Of a stretch of 64,000 nucleotides of DNA, positions 10,422-21,325 are shown in pieces; positions within the stretch are counted from its first letter, which is position 1; every line of letters starts with the position of its first letter. Below the pieces are notes generated by a model that was given only the letters and a program-made list of their open reading frames with translations, was not told the origin of the DNA and searched no databases. This DNA comes from Chaenocephalus aceratus (taxonomy: Eukaryota > Chordata > Actinopteri > Perciformes > Channichthyidae), in assembly GCA_023974075.1 (NCBI GenBank), contig JAMFTG010000056.1, forward strand, positions 389,001 through 453,000, read 5' to 3'. The translations under genes were made by a program, and so were the position numbers.

Positions 10422-13400
10422 AGAGGCCCTATTGTGCTTTTTGCGGGTTTCCCTTTTCCTGTAGTGTGTTGTATAGGTTTTAGTGCATGTAAATGGTCTG
10501 CAAAGGCAACATCTCTCTAAAGGGAGTTTCTCTCCCACACCACACACAATTGGACTCCTTTGTTTACTTCCTGAACAAAATTACATCACTATGTAACACA
10601 CGCGCTTCGATTGGCTAGCACTTCAACACATTGTACGTGAAAGGCTAAGGGGCGGGACATCTATAAGCGGTTGACCAATCACAACAGAGCCAGCCAGCTA
10701 ACCAATCAGAACAGACTGGGCTGTGGTTTCAGACAGAGGGTGGAAAGAGGTGCTGCAGCACAGGCAGTATGAGAAAAATAAAGAGCTTTTTGAACATTAA
10801 AGCATGAAGACATGTAGAGACACTACATACTGATATACACCTGAACATCAGCAGGAGAGGACTCTTTAAAGTAGAGACACTACATACTGATATACACCTG
10901 AACATCAGCAGGAGAGGACTCTTTAAAGTAGAGACACTACATACTGATATGCACCTGAACATCAGCAGGAGAGGACTCTTTAAAGTAGAGACACTACATA
11001 CTGATATACACCTGAACATCAGCAGGAGAGGACTCTTTAAAGTAGAGACACTACATACTGATATACAACTGAACATCAGCAGGAGAGGACTCTTTAAAGT
11101 AGAGACACTACATACTGATATACACCTGAACATCAGCAGGAGAGGACTCTTTAAAGTAGAGACATTACATACTGATATACACCTGAACATCATCAGGAGA
11201 GGACTCTTTAAAGTAGAGACACTACATACTGATATACACCTGAACATCATCAGGAGAGGACTCTTTAAAGTAGAGACACTACATACTGATATACACCTGA
11301 ACATTATCAGGAGAGGACTCTTTAAAGTAGAGACACTACATACTTATATACACCTGAACATCAGCAGGAGAGGACTCTTTAAAGTAGAGAAACTACATAC
11401 TGATATACACCTGAACATCAGCAGCAGAGGACTCTTTAAAGTAGAGACACTAAATACTGATATACACCTGAACATCAGCAGGAGAGCACTCTTTAAAGTA
11501 GACACTCTACATACTGATATACACCAGAACATCAGCAGGAGAGGACTCTTTAAAGTAGAGACACTACATACTGATATACACCTGAACATCAGCAGGAGAG
11601 GACTCTTTAAAGTAGAGACACTACATACTGATATACACCTGAACATCAGCAGGAGAGGACTCTTTAAAGTAGAGACACTACATACTGATATACACCTGGA
11701 CATCAGCAGGAGAGGACTCTTTAAAGTAGAGACACTGCACACTGATATACACCTGAACATCAGCAGGAGAGGACTCTTTAAAGTAGAGACACTACATACT
11801 GATATACACCTGAACATCAGCAGGAGAGGACTCTTTAAAGTAGAGACACTACATACTTATATACACCTGAACATCAGCAGGAGAGGACTCTTTAAAGTAG
11901 AGACACTACATACTGATATACACCTGAACATCAGCAGGAGAGGACTCTTTAAAGTAGAGACACTACATACTGATATACACCTGAACATCAGCAGGAGAGG
12001 ACTCTTTAAAGTAGAGACACTACATACTGATATGCACCTGAACATCAGCAGGAGAGGACTCTTTAAAGTAGAGACACTACATACTGATATACACCTGAAC
12101 ATCAGCAGGAGAGGACTCTTTAAAGTAGAGACACTACATACTGATATACAACTGAACATCAGCAGGAGAGGACTCTTTAAAGTAGAGACACTACATACTG
12201 ATATACACCTGAACATCAGCAGGAGAGGACTCTTTAAAGTAGAGACATTACATACTGATATACACCTGAACATCATCAGGAGAGGACTCTTTAAAGTAGA
12301 GACACTACATACTGATATACACCTGAACATCATCAGGAGAGGACTCTTTAAAGTAGAGACACTACATACTGATATACACCTGAACATTATCAGGAGAGGA
12401 CTCTTTAAAGTAGAGACACTACATACTGATATACACCTGAACATCAGCAGGAGAGGACTCTTTAAAGTAGAGACACTACATACTGATATACACCTGAACA
12501 TCAGCAGGAGAGGACTCTTTAAAGTAGAGACACTACATACTGATATACACCTGAACATCAGCAGGAGAGGACTCTTTAAAGTAGAGACACTACATACTGA
12601 TATACACCTGAACATCAGCAGGAGAGGACTCTTTAAAGTAGAGACACTACATACTGATATACACCTGAACATCAGCAGGAGAGGACTCCTTAAAGTAGAG
12701 ACACTACATACTGATATACAACTGAACTTCAGCAGGAGAGGACTCTTTAAAGTAGAGACACTACATACTGATATACACCTGAACATCAGCAGGAGAGCAC
12801 TCTTTAAAGTAGAGACACTACATACTGATATACACCTGAACATCAGCAGGAGAGGACTCTTTAAAGTAGAGACACTACATACTGATATACACCTGAACAT
12901 CAGCAGGAGAGGACTCTTTAAAGTAGAGACACTACATACTGATATACACCTGAACATCAGCAGGAGAGGACTCTTTAAAGTAGAGACACTACATACTGAT
13001 ATACACCTGAACATCAGCAGGAGAGGACTCTTTAAAGTAGAGACACTACATACTGATATACAACTGAACATCAGCAGGAGAGGACTCTTTAAAGTAGAGA
13101 CACTACATACTGATATACACCTGAACATCAGCAGGAGAGCACTCTTTAAAGTAGAGACACTACATACTGATATACACCTGAACATCAGCAGGAGAGGACT
13201 CTTTAAAGTAGAGACACTACATACTGATATACACCTGAACATCAGCAGGAGAGGACTCTTTAAAGTAGAGACACTACATACTGATATACACCTGAACATC
13301 AGCAGGAGAGGACTCTTTAAAGTAGAGACACTACATACTGATATACACCTGAACATCAGCAGGAGAGGACTCTTTAAAGTAGAGACACTACATACTGATA

Positions 13401-13659
13401 TACACCTGAACATCAGCAGGAGAGGACTCTTTAAAGTAGAGACACTACATACTGATATACACCTGAACATCAGCAGGAGAGCACTCTTTAAAGTAGAGAC
13501 ACTACATACTGATATACACCTGAACATCAGCAGGAGAGGACTCTTTAAAGTAGAGACACTACATACTGATATACACCTGAACATCAGCAGGAGAGGACTC
13601 TTTAAAGTAGAGACACTACATACTGATATGCACCTGAAAATGAGCAGAATAAGCCCTTT
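10422..13659 (+). mobile_element. 57-mer TTAA element, copy 1 (about 3.24 kb)
   Basis: TTAA at 10418-10421 and 13660-13663 brackets the copy. The head (10422-10812) begins AGAGGCCCTATTGTGC and includes GGTTTTAGTGCATGTAAATGG, paired CCAAT-type motifs (TTGACCAATCACAACAGAGC), a GGTGCTGCAGCACAGGCAG block and AAAATAAAGAGC. It then runs into about fifty 57-bp units (10813-13640) and ends with a diverged last unit, CTGAAAATGAGCAGAATAAG followed by CCCTTT. No transposase is encoded; it must have been moved by enzymes encoded elsewhere, if it was moved in this form. Sister copies lie at 22410, 25773 and 55461. Confidence 0.85.
10813..13640 (+). repeat. 57-bp minisatellite, array 1, about 50 units with higher-order structure
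   Basis: The unit reads, in pieces, GAGACACTACATACTGATAT, ACACCTGAACATCAGCAGGA, GAGGACTCTTTAAAGTA. Because 57 is 3 x 19, frames stay open on both strands (a 904-residue forward and a 575-residue reverse frame); these are artefacts. Variant units recur in the same order at a spacing of 1083 bp (19 units): a TATGCACC variant at 10949 and 12032, followed each time by CAACTGAAC, GACATTACA, two CATCATCAGG and a CATTATCAGG variant. A second period of 342 bp (6 units) is marked by GAGAGCAC at 12793, 13135 and 13477. Confidence 0.95.
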
Positions 13660-13663
13660 TTAA

Positions 13664-14725
13664 AGGGAACTAAAGGAGCATCGTGTCAGTTTTCAACATG
13701 TCTTCATCCACAGAGTCTCACTGCATCTCAGATAATTTATTTCAGGGAAATGGAAAAGCAGGTAATGATGCATATTTATTCCAGTGAGGGTAAGAAAAGG
13801 TCAGATGATTCATTAGTTAAAGGCAAAAGATTTTATGTTACTTTACACACGACAATAATTAAATGTAAATAATAATGTTTAATACGAATATAAGATTGAA
13901 TATTTGTTGTGGCACGTACACAACAAATATTTGTATTGATATATTGTGCTTAGTGGATGCAAAGTGAGTGTCTTACGATAACGTCTTATTTTTGTTAGTT
14001 TTATGCGTTTTATATTAACATTAATTTAAAGGATAACATATAATCTGTAGACTATTGATGAAGGAAGAGTGTGTAAACCAGCCATGGCTAACGTATATAT
14101 TTCAATGCAGAGCTTACAGTAAGTATGCCGTTGAATTTGACATGTCAGAATCCAAGCGGTGTGAAACTTGTCTCTTCCACTTCACTGCCTCTGTTTGAAC
14201 ACATTGAATTGGCTGAGCTGGAGAGAGAGCCACATCCTGACAGCTGGTCAGCGTTTCCAGAAGCAGACGAGAGCATCTTCAAGCATAGTAAGAAACATTT
14301 TTGGCACGTAAGCAAAATAGCTCCAGGCATAGCAACATTGGAATTTACACCTATTTGGTTAAGGATTAAAAATCTCAAAAATGTTGTATATGGTATTGAT
14401 GGTGTTACTTCATGACTTTGATGATGATGTGATGATTATCAAAAAACAATCATTATATATTTGGTTTCTGATCCAATACCTGCAAAGCGAATGAGAATCC
14501 CACCCTATAGCCTCAGCTTTTCTTTGTGTTTAACATGCATGCTAAACGTTAGCTTTTAGCTACGTATAACTGATATTATCTTTGAAATGTTAATCTTTGG
14601 TGAACAAACCTTTAAACTAGAAGATGTTGTGGTGGAGTGATTCTTAATTTCCACTTCTTCTATGGTGAAATCTCAGCAGTCTTCACATGATAGTTTGATT
14701 TCACTTGTACTGCAAAATGAAATAA
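13664..14725. other. Non-coding stretch; one unsupported 96-codon frame
   Basis: AT-rich sequence. A forward frame at 14125-14415 has a fairly ordinary amino-acid composition and a pyrimidine-AG sequence upstream (about 14100-14110). However, it matches no family I recognise, is overlapped by a reverse frame of similar length, and lacks a plausible downstream exon. I leave it uncalled. Confidence 0.45.
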
Positions 14726-14729
14726 TCAA

Positions 14730-15332
14730 AGAGTCATGCTCATTTTCAGGTTCATATTTGAATGTTGTGTGGTGACTTTTGTAGACCAATACCTGCACAA
14801 AAACCTAAATAACACACTAAAGGAAAGGGAACATGGATCAGGCCCTTCCTACAGTACATCCAGGACATGGTTTAACCGTACACCCCAGCACGCGCGCTAC
14901 GCTCTGCATCAGCCAAACCACTCGCTGCACCCGCACTGCGAGGGGGACCCAAGTTCCCATCAGCAGAAACACGTGGGTTTGCTATCCTGGCTCCAAGATG
15001 GTGGAATGAGCTCCCATTGACATCAGGACCGCAGAAAGCTTACACACCTTCCAGACTGAAAACTCATCTCTTTCGACTCCACTTCGAGCAAATTACTAAC
15101 AAAGCACTTATATACTAATAAAGGACTGGCTTACCTAAAGCCAGTTGAGTAGCACTTGAAATGTTGTGGCTCTATGAAACCTGATGTACTTATGATTCTG
15201 TCTTCTTCAAGTTTGTATCTTGTTGGTCGAACGCACTTATTGTAAGTCGCTTTGGATAAAAGCGTCAGCTAAATGCAATGTAATGGAATGTAATGTAATG
15301 GAACACCCAAAAAAAAGCAGAACACGGCCTCT
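14730..15332 (+). mobile_element. 57-mer family deletion copy interrupted by a LINE fragment
   Basis: The left end AGAGTCATGCTCATTTTCAG follows a TCAA (mutated TTAA) at 14726-14729. The sequence jumps to the subterminal block CCTAAATAACACACTAAAGG ending at 14832, is interrupted by a LINE 3' fragment (14833-15300), and resumes as CACCCAAAAAAAAGCAGAAC then ACGGCCTCT before TTAA (15333-15336). The reunited parts match the two ends of the 57-mer family without any tandem array, so this is an array-free, internally deleted copy. GGAAC flanks the LINE on both sides. Confidence 0.8.
14833..15300 (+). pseudogene. LINE 3' fragment: ORF2 C-terminus and (TGTAA)n tail
   Basis: One forward frame, with a stop near the start, reads RPFLQYIQDMV, YTPARALRSASAKP, GGPKFPSAETRGF and AILAPRWWNELPL, then LKTHLFRLHFEQ. 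This is the conserved end of the reverse-transcriptase protein of L2/CR1-type LINEs. The untranslated tail contains GTCGCTTTGGATAAAAGCGT and ends in ATGTAATG repeats. A GGAAC target-site duplication (14828-14832, 15300-15304) marks a 5'-truncated retrotransposition into the surrounding MITE. The SINE at 20511-20694 has the same tail, indicating shared retrotransposition machinery. The clade assignment is inference. Confidence 0.8.
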
Positions 15333-15389
15333 TTAAAAACCAAAGTGTGGATGTTGAAGGTGAAGAGTGGATTAACGGCTGTGCTCGTC

Positions 15390-15595
15390 GTCTGTGTTAT
15401 TTTCAGAATTGTAATTAAAATGACTTCTGGCGTTTAGTAATTCATTTGTTTTCTTCACAACACAGAGTCCTCATTTAGAGGGATTATGGGTCTTTGTCAG
15501 GGTCACTTGATGAGGAATAACAAGTGCATTTCTCCCTCTCAGATCAGCGTGTCAGCGCGGGAGTTCAACCTGAACCCTTCCCACAGCAACATAAC
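15390..15595 (+). repeat. Diverged duplicated segment, copy A
   Basis: By eye about 75-80% alike to 20775-20955 in collinear order. Shared blocks are GTYTGTGTTAT, ATTAAARTGACTT, TTGTTTTCTT, CAACACARAGAGTC, GATTATGGGTCTTT (A) or AATTATGGGTCTTT (B), and TCAGATCASCGTGTCAGC. Both copies follow a LINE-type GTCGCTTTGGATAAAA tail by roughly 100 bp and precede a TG microsatellite. This may be an old local segmental duplication or an unrecognised dispersed repeat. Confidence 0.7.
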
Positions 15596-15821
15596 AAGTC
15601 TAGGTGTGAGATTACACTGTGAGCAGCATGCAGAAGAGGGTCCTTATCTGTTTGAGCTGCAGAGATTATTACTGCTCCGTCATTATCTCTGCTTTCAGGC
15701 TTATACCACCGCAGCTGCTATTACTGCCACAATGGCCTTCAGCCAGACGCCCAGAATACACTCATTTACTTCCATTTTATTACATTTCAGATAGCAGCAA
15801 CTTTATCTCTGTGTCTGTCCA

Positions 15822-15823
<2 letters not shown>

Positions 15824-15909
<86 letters not shown>
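15824..15909 (+). repeat. (TG)n microsatellite
   Basis: Pure TG tract of about 86 bp. Confidence 0.95.
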
Positions 15910-15910
<1 letters not shown>

Positions 15911-16714
15911 TGAGCCATCAAACAGATTACTTTATCCGCTTAAGTTTAATATTCGATAACTTTATTATCACTCGATCTCTTTCCTTCGACTTAAAAGTTC
16001 CCAATTCGTGTCTTTTGTGTGTATTTCTCTCTCATGACTCCTTCTGCCTCACGTTTAAAACAAATGTAACAATAGTGGGGCTTTGCTCGCTGAATTTCTA
16101 AGGATGAATAGACGATAAACATGGTGGGGATCGTCTTTGAGATTGAGAGAAGGTGAAGCCACACAGACAGGAGACATAATGTGTTAAATTACAGCAAGAG
16201 ACAACCAGACGCTGCACTCTCAACATAATTGAGATCATTCCCCCGTCATGTAACTCTGATATTCTCAGATGTGAAAAAAGTATTGAAATACAATTTAAAT
16301 GTGGCCAAACTTTGTATAAACATGCATCTGACAAGTCTAGTTCAGTAGCTGCAAAAGCTGAGCAACAATCAGGGGTTGGGATTACGTGTAACATGAGTAG
16401 AGGTAACTGCATTCCCTTTCAGCTCCATTCAAACCATTGGTAATCAGATTACTGGTGCATTCAAACATACATGGTGAGTTCCAGCAGGATTACAATGTCA
16501 CACTACACTTTAAAATAAAGATCAATATGTTAGAGGTGGATATACTGCCTCAATTTCCTTTTCTTGTTTTCATTGATTTGTATTCATTTTAAATATCTGA
16601 TAACTGTGTTCGCTTTTAATTCATGTATTAAAGCAGCATTTATGAACTATACTCATGTTTACAGTGTAGTGTGTGCAATCGAGAAGGTTAAATAGGCGAA
16701 GTGCATTATGTGTG
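15910..16714. other. Non-coding stretch, no gene seen
   Basis: Unique-looking sequence with no domain-bearing frame and no transposon end recognised. Confidence 0.5.
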
Positions 16715-16984
16715 AATAGGTATGGACACAATAGGGATGTGTGCAATTTGACGGAGACTATAGGTGCAATTGGGAACGTGCAATATTGATTTATGTAAAA
16801 ATACAATAGGGAAAAGTGCAATATTTCATTATGTATGTGCAATAGAGATATGTGCAATAGGGATATGTGCAATAGGGATATGTGCAATAGGGATATGTGC
16901 AATAGGGATATGTGCAATAGGGATATGTGCAATAGGGACATGTGCAATAGGGATATGTGCAATAGGGATATGTGCCATAGGGAA
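16715..16984 (+). repeat. 15-bp minisatellite, TGTGCAATAGGGATA
   Basis: About ten well-conserved units at 16836-16984 are preceded by degenerate ones from about 16715 (ACAATAGGGATGTGTGCAAT, GGTGCAATTGGGAACGTGC). The unit is five codons long, so repetitive open frames appear on both strands (for example MCNRD repeats); these are artefacts. Confidence 0.9.
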
Positions 16985-17126
16985 AGTGCTGTACGTGTAT
17001 GTTTCTTGTTTGTTTCCTTGCCATGTGATATGTGATCTCTGTTCTGTATCTATGACTGATTGACCTGAATGTTTTATGTGTATTATCTCGATGCCCAAGA
17101 CACATTTCTCTTAAGGGAGACAATAA

Positions 17127-17726
17127 CGCCCCGTCTACACTACAGGCATCGACAAATGCTTTCAACGCTTCGCCCATTCACTTGAATGGGGTGACGTAGA
17201 AGATTTTGAATCTTCGCCGAACTGCATTGTGGGGAGCGGAGCATGGCTTTGGAAGCATCGTGAGCATCAAAAGTTGAGCAATGTTCAACTTTTGATGCTC
17301 CCGATGCTTTCGAAGCTGGCATCAGCCAATCAAATCCCGTTTATGCAAATCCCGCCAGTACAAGCGCTAGCCTATCAAACCGCGTGCAAGCTGGGAGAGC
17401 CAGACCGCAGTTCATTTCCTCATATTCCAAACGAGAAATTACGGTAGCAAATCACCCGGTTCTTTACGTCCAGACTATTTACCGGGATACAAACCGGAGG
17501 AACCAGGCATGGAGGGAGGTGGCAGAGACAGTGGGTGAAACTGGTAGGTTTTCGCCTGTTTGGGGAGTATATATCCAGTTTACTTCGTTTTAACATTGCT
17601 ATTGCTTTGTATGCCGGGGGCGGGAGATTCCTGATTGGTTGTTGGTCGCCTTGGGAGCGAGAAATCGCCAAGCCTCAGACACGCCCAGTTTCAAGATGTT
17701 TTGATGCCTGTAGTGTAGACGGGCCG
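17127..17726 (+). mobile_element. Harbinger-like MITE, 600 bp
   Basis: The terminal inverted repeats begin CGCCCCGTCTACACTACAGG and the inverse of CGGCCCGTCTACACTACAGG, 23 of 24 identical in total. They are flanked by a TAA duplication (17124-17126, 17727-17729), the 3-bp target size of PIF/Harbinger elements. A central palindrome around ATCAAAAGTTGA / TCAACTTTTGAT (about 17265-17300) and CCAATCAAA / TGATTGGTTG words complete it. A diverged sister lies at 25371-25686. No transposase. Confidence 0.8.
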
Positions 17727-17729
17727 TAA

Positions 17730-18757
17730 AGCTCTATCTTACTAATACTAACTAATATTTTACTAATCTATACTAATCTCTAGGCCTATACTTACATAAT
17801 TCACTTGATATTTCTTTTCACTTGTATTTATTTGCATTTGATATTGAAGTAGACCAAAAGTAATGGAAAGTAATCAGGTCATTTTGTCACACTTCAATCG
17901 GGTCATTTATGACATTTTCCATGCAACTGTTAAAACAATGCTCTGATACTACGAGAGCTGTCCTGAAAAACATCCCTTTAATGTCTCTTATCTTTTGAGA
18001 GGGAACAGTTGGCTTATTAAGGTACAGATACAATGACCTGACTTTGGTGGCATTTATTTTAAAATGCTCCTCGTTCTGATGCTTGACACTAAATGCATTG
18101 CAAAATACTGGAAATGGGTTTTGGCGGTGAATCAAACTCTGTGGAAGAAAACCAGAGAGATATTAAGAGCATGGAGGAACGGGAGCAGACGATAATTCAT
18201 CCTTGAACTTCGGGATTAAATCAAAGTGTTTGGAGCTCTTCTCCATGCATGTTTTCTTAATCATATTCAGCAAGTGTTCGACATGTAGTTGCCAAACAAT
18301 ATAGGATACTGTCAGAGGGAATATATCTTCACTCACATCTCTACCTCTCACCAAATCAAGCGTTAAAACTGTTGTCGATGTCTCTTTAGAGAATTGCAGC
18401 GAGAGAGTGGAAGTATAGAAAGGCTTCTGGCTGACCCTTTTTCAGTTCAAGAACAAAGCAAGCATCAGTCTGATTTCGCCCAAACGTTCTGAACAAGCCA
18501 AACCTAAATGACTAAAGTCGTGGGAAATGAAAGGTGACTCTGATAGACTTCTGAGTGGGCGGACCGCCTCTCGATTCCTCAAACCTTCACATCTCTGATG
18601 ACGCAACCAAAACAGAGAAATGCCGCGCCGAGGAAAATTCGTCTTAATAAAAACGCATTTTAGAACATTTGACATTTCAATATAGAGAAACAGAAAGTGC
18701 ACACTTGGCCGAAAGTCTGATATACGCACGAAAACACCCCATTACCCAAAACACACA

Positions 18758-18759
<2 letters not shown>
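17730..18759. other. Non-coding stretch, no gene seen
   Basis: Unique-looking AT-rich sequence. Short reverse frames at 17887-18135 and 18442-18729 show no recognisable domain. Confidence 0.5.

Positions 18760-18842
<83 letters not shown>
18760..18842 (-). repeat. (CA)n microsatellite
   Basis: Pure CA tract. It is the TG border of the inverted TTAGGG-bearing repeat that follows. Confidence 0.95.
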
Positions 18843-18846
<4 letters not shown>

Positions 18847-19054
18847 CATGTATGCATCACTTCAGGGGACATTACATTGACTTACATGCATTTCCTGGAG
18901 ACTTACCCTAACCCTAATCCTAACCAAGTCTTCACCCTAAAATTAATGATCCCCCTTATGGGGACCTCCAATTTGTCCCCATAAGGGAGGCGAGTCCCCA
19001 CACACGTGACTATGTAAACAGATGTAGGTCCCCACAAGTATAGTAATGCTAGTC
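18843..19054 (-). repeat. Dispersed TTAGGG-bearing repeat, copy 2 (inverted)
   Basis: Reverse complement of the blocks at 1366-1612 and 43913-44186. In order: CATGTATGCATCACTTCAGG, the CTTACATGCATTTCCTGGAG block, a short CCCTAACCCTAATCC telomere-like tract, GTCTTCACCCTAAAATTAAT, and the CCCCATAAGGG / GGTCCCCACAAG palindromic region ending AGTAATGCTAG. The telomere-like tract is much shorter than in the other two copies. CA microsatellites border both sides. Confidence 0.75.
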
Positions 19055-19057
19055 CAC

Positions 19058-19112
<55 letters not shown>

Positions 19113-19136
19113 GACATACATAAACACACACACAAA

Positions 19137-19175
<39 letters not shown>
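19055..19175 (-). repeat. Interrupted (CA)n microsatellite
   Basis: CA tract with AA, TA and CG interruptions between 19075 and 19142. It is the far border of the inverted TTAGGG-bearing repeat. Confidence 0.9.
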
Positions 19176-19178
<3 letters not shown>

Positions 19179-20375
19179 CCCTAACACACACCGCACTGTA
19201 CTGTTTTTCCGAGGAATAGGGAGGTCGTATGCAGCATTATTCAAAATTAAAGCTCAGTGTGTCATTCAGAGGAAAATGATAAGGATCTAAGGATAAGGAT
19301 TCTCTTGTCCTTTGCAGACAAAGGTGCTCAAAGTGTTTTGATTTTAACACATTTCATTCAGAAAAACGTGTTCTTTATTAATATTTGCCAACAATCCCAT
19401 TATTTTGCATGCATTCCTTTATCTCTGCCCTTTAACCCTCTGCATGCATTTGTTAATGCAGCGTATATTCCTGTGTTTAGATGCACGACTGCATACTATG
19501 CTGCTTTTCTGTCTTTCTGTGACATATGCAAACTCTCTATTTCCTGCGGGGGAAACTTCTGTGTCGCAATGCAGTGGGAGTCACCGACTGAGACACGGGG
19601 AGAGCTGGAGCTCTGATGTCAAACACTAATGGTTTATTTAGGAGCTTCGGCCGGAGGATACACAAAACAAGTCCGAGAGCCAGAGGTTCTGACTTCACGG
19701 TAGAGTCACATCAATTCTGAAGAACTCTACCTCAGACCCGTGTGTGTAGCTATCAGAGAGAATAATCAACATGCTGCATAACAAGACAGAAGCATAACAC
19801 CTCTATCAGCCGACGCCAACAGGCAGGACCAGGGAGACAGAGCACTGAGAGCAGCAGCCGGGTTACAGGTGCGTGTGCTCAGTCAGGACAGAACTGATCC
19901 ACTGGGTCAAAGTTATGGGCTTTGGAAAATATGTCCCCAACATTTCCAACCCAGCTACTCTGCAGTTAGGAAGCTCCGTTCCCTCTACTCAGAACAAATT
20001 ATGTTTTTAAGTGGTGATGAGACGACATCTTAAAAAACCGTTTGCTAACAGCACCATCCCGTGAGGCCGGAGGAGGCGAAGCCCTTATTAATCTGCATGA
20101 TGCAGGCAAGGCGTGTTTGCACACTTGATGAAACAAACAAAAAGAAGAATTTTCCGATACTCTGTTTCCATGACACTGGGTTAGAAACGTGAAGAGCCTT
20201 GTTTGCAAATCTCAATTTTGTGAAGTAGAGAAAATGTGCAAGACGGGTCCAATCGCAACAATGTCCTCATTCTAGAAAACTCAGAAGTCGTTAAAGACGA
20301 CTTTAAGAATTCAAGAGAAAGCCAAATATATAGAGTCACACAGAAGATATGGTATTAACTGATATTGGAGAACAA
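19176..20375. other. Non-coding stretch, no gene seen
   Basis: Unique-looking sequence. Overlapping short frames near 19257-19629 have no domain or splice context that I can support. Confidence 0.5.
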
Positions 20376-20487
20376 GGTAGGTAGGTAGGTAGGTAGGTAG
20401 GTAGGTAGGTAGGTAGGTAGGTAGGTAGGTAGGTAGGTAGGTAGGTAGGTAGGTAGGTAGGTAGGTAGGTAGGTAGGTAGGTAGGTA
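20376..20487 (+). repeat. (GGTA)n microsatellite
   Basis: About 28 uninterrupted tetranucleotide units ending just upstream of the SINE head. Confidence 0.95.
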
Positions 20488-20510
20488 TAGGAAGGATGCA
20501 TGTGTGCGTG

Positions 20511-20694
20511 TGTGGCGCAGTGGAGAGCGTTGGTGTTTGGATCAAGAGAGCACAGGTTCAAACCCCACTGCAGTCAGCATGTCGTTGTGTCCCTGAGACG
20601 CTTCACCCCAAAGTGCTCCTGTGGCGATTGCCCACAGTATTGAGTATGTTAGTCGCTTTGGATAAAAGTGTCTAACAAGTAACATGTAATGTAA
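20511..20694 (+). mobile_element. tRNA-derived SINE with LINE-type tail
   Basis: An A-box-like TGGCGCAGTGG (20513-20523) and a B-box GGTTCAAACCC (20555-20565) lie about 30 bp apart, as in an RNA polymerase III promoter of tRNA origin. A unique body follows, then the tail GTCGCTTTGGATAAAAGTGT and ATGTAATGTAA. The tail matches the 3' end of the LINE fragment at 14833-15300, the usual sign that a SINE borrows a partner LINE's reverse transcriptase. The tRNA portion cannot fold as a working tRNA without several mismatches, so I do not call a tRNA gene. Confidence 0.85.
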
Positions 20695-20774
20695 GATTGA
20701 TTGGTTGGTTGATTGACTGACTGACAAACAGATTGATAGATAGATACTTTATTGATTGGATTGTTAAGCGATGT

Positions 20775-20955
20775 GTTTGTGTTATCTGCATAATGTTAAT
20801 TAAAGTGACTTTTAGAGTATGGTATTCACTTGTTTTCTTTGCAACACAAAGAGTCTTCTTTCTGAGGAATTATGGGTCTTTTTCAAAGCGTATTTGAAAA
20901 TGCTCAGATCACCGTGTCAGCAAAGTATGCTTTAAAACAGTCATGGGGAAACATA
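20775..20955 (+). repeat. Diverged duplicated segment, copy B
   Basis: Partner of 15390-15595, with the same block order (GTTTGTGTTAT to GATCACCGTGTCAGC). It follows the SINE tail and a GATT/GATA simple-repeat patch (20695-20760) and precedes a TG microsatellite at 21289. Confidence 0.7.
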
Positions 20956-21285
20956 AATGTCATCAAGAGATGGAGGCATGTCGACAGTGTGAATGAAGCA
21001 CACAGGGCCATTTTGTTCATTGCTGCTTAACAGCATCCTCCGTTCCCAGTCGCGTTCTCCTCACTACTCGCACTACTTTCTCTGTGTGTCTCGTGACTGA
21101 TTGGACAATTCAGTTTGTTATTTTCTTCAGGCTGGCTCAAAACATCTCCCATGATTCAATCTGGATCAATAATCCTAAAACAACATGTTCACTTTTGAAA
21201 GATGAAGTAAATAACCATTTCTGTTCGCTTTGGTGATTGAGACGGTGTTGTGTTCGCCAAGCTTCACTTCAAAAGAGATGCTCGC

Positions 21286-21325
<40 letters not shown>

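Noticed and set aside
11857..13584. 575-codon reverse frame
   Set aside because: Same minisatellite read on the other strand; 57 is divisible by three, so open frames are expected.
10813..13640. CRISPR-like array
   Set aside because: There are no unique spacers: the repeated 57-bp units are directly adjacent, and the genome is a vertebrate.
10949..13663. 904-codon forward frame of 19-residue repeats
   Set aside because: It is entirely 57-bp minisatellite. The reverse strand is equally open, the repeats sit inside a TTAA-flanked element, and no promoter, exon or domain supports a protein.
14125..14415. 96-codon candidate exon
   Set aside because: Composition is ordinary, but it has no recognisable domain, an equally long opposing frame and no partner exon.
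20511..20580. tRNA gene
   Set aside because: A- and B-boxes are present, but the segment is the head of a SINE with a LINE-type tail, and the cloverleaf is not well formed.
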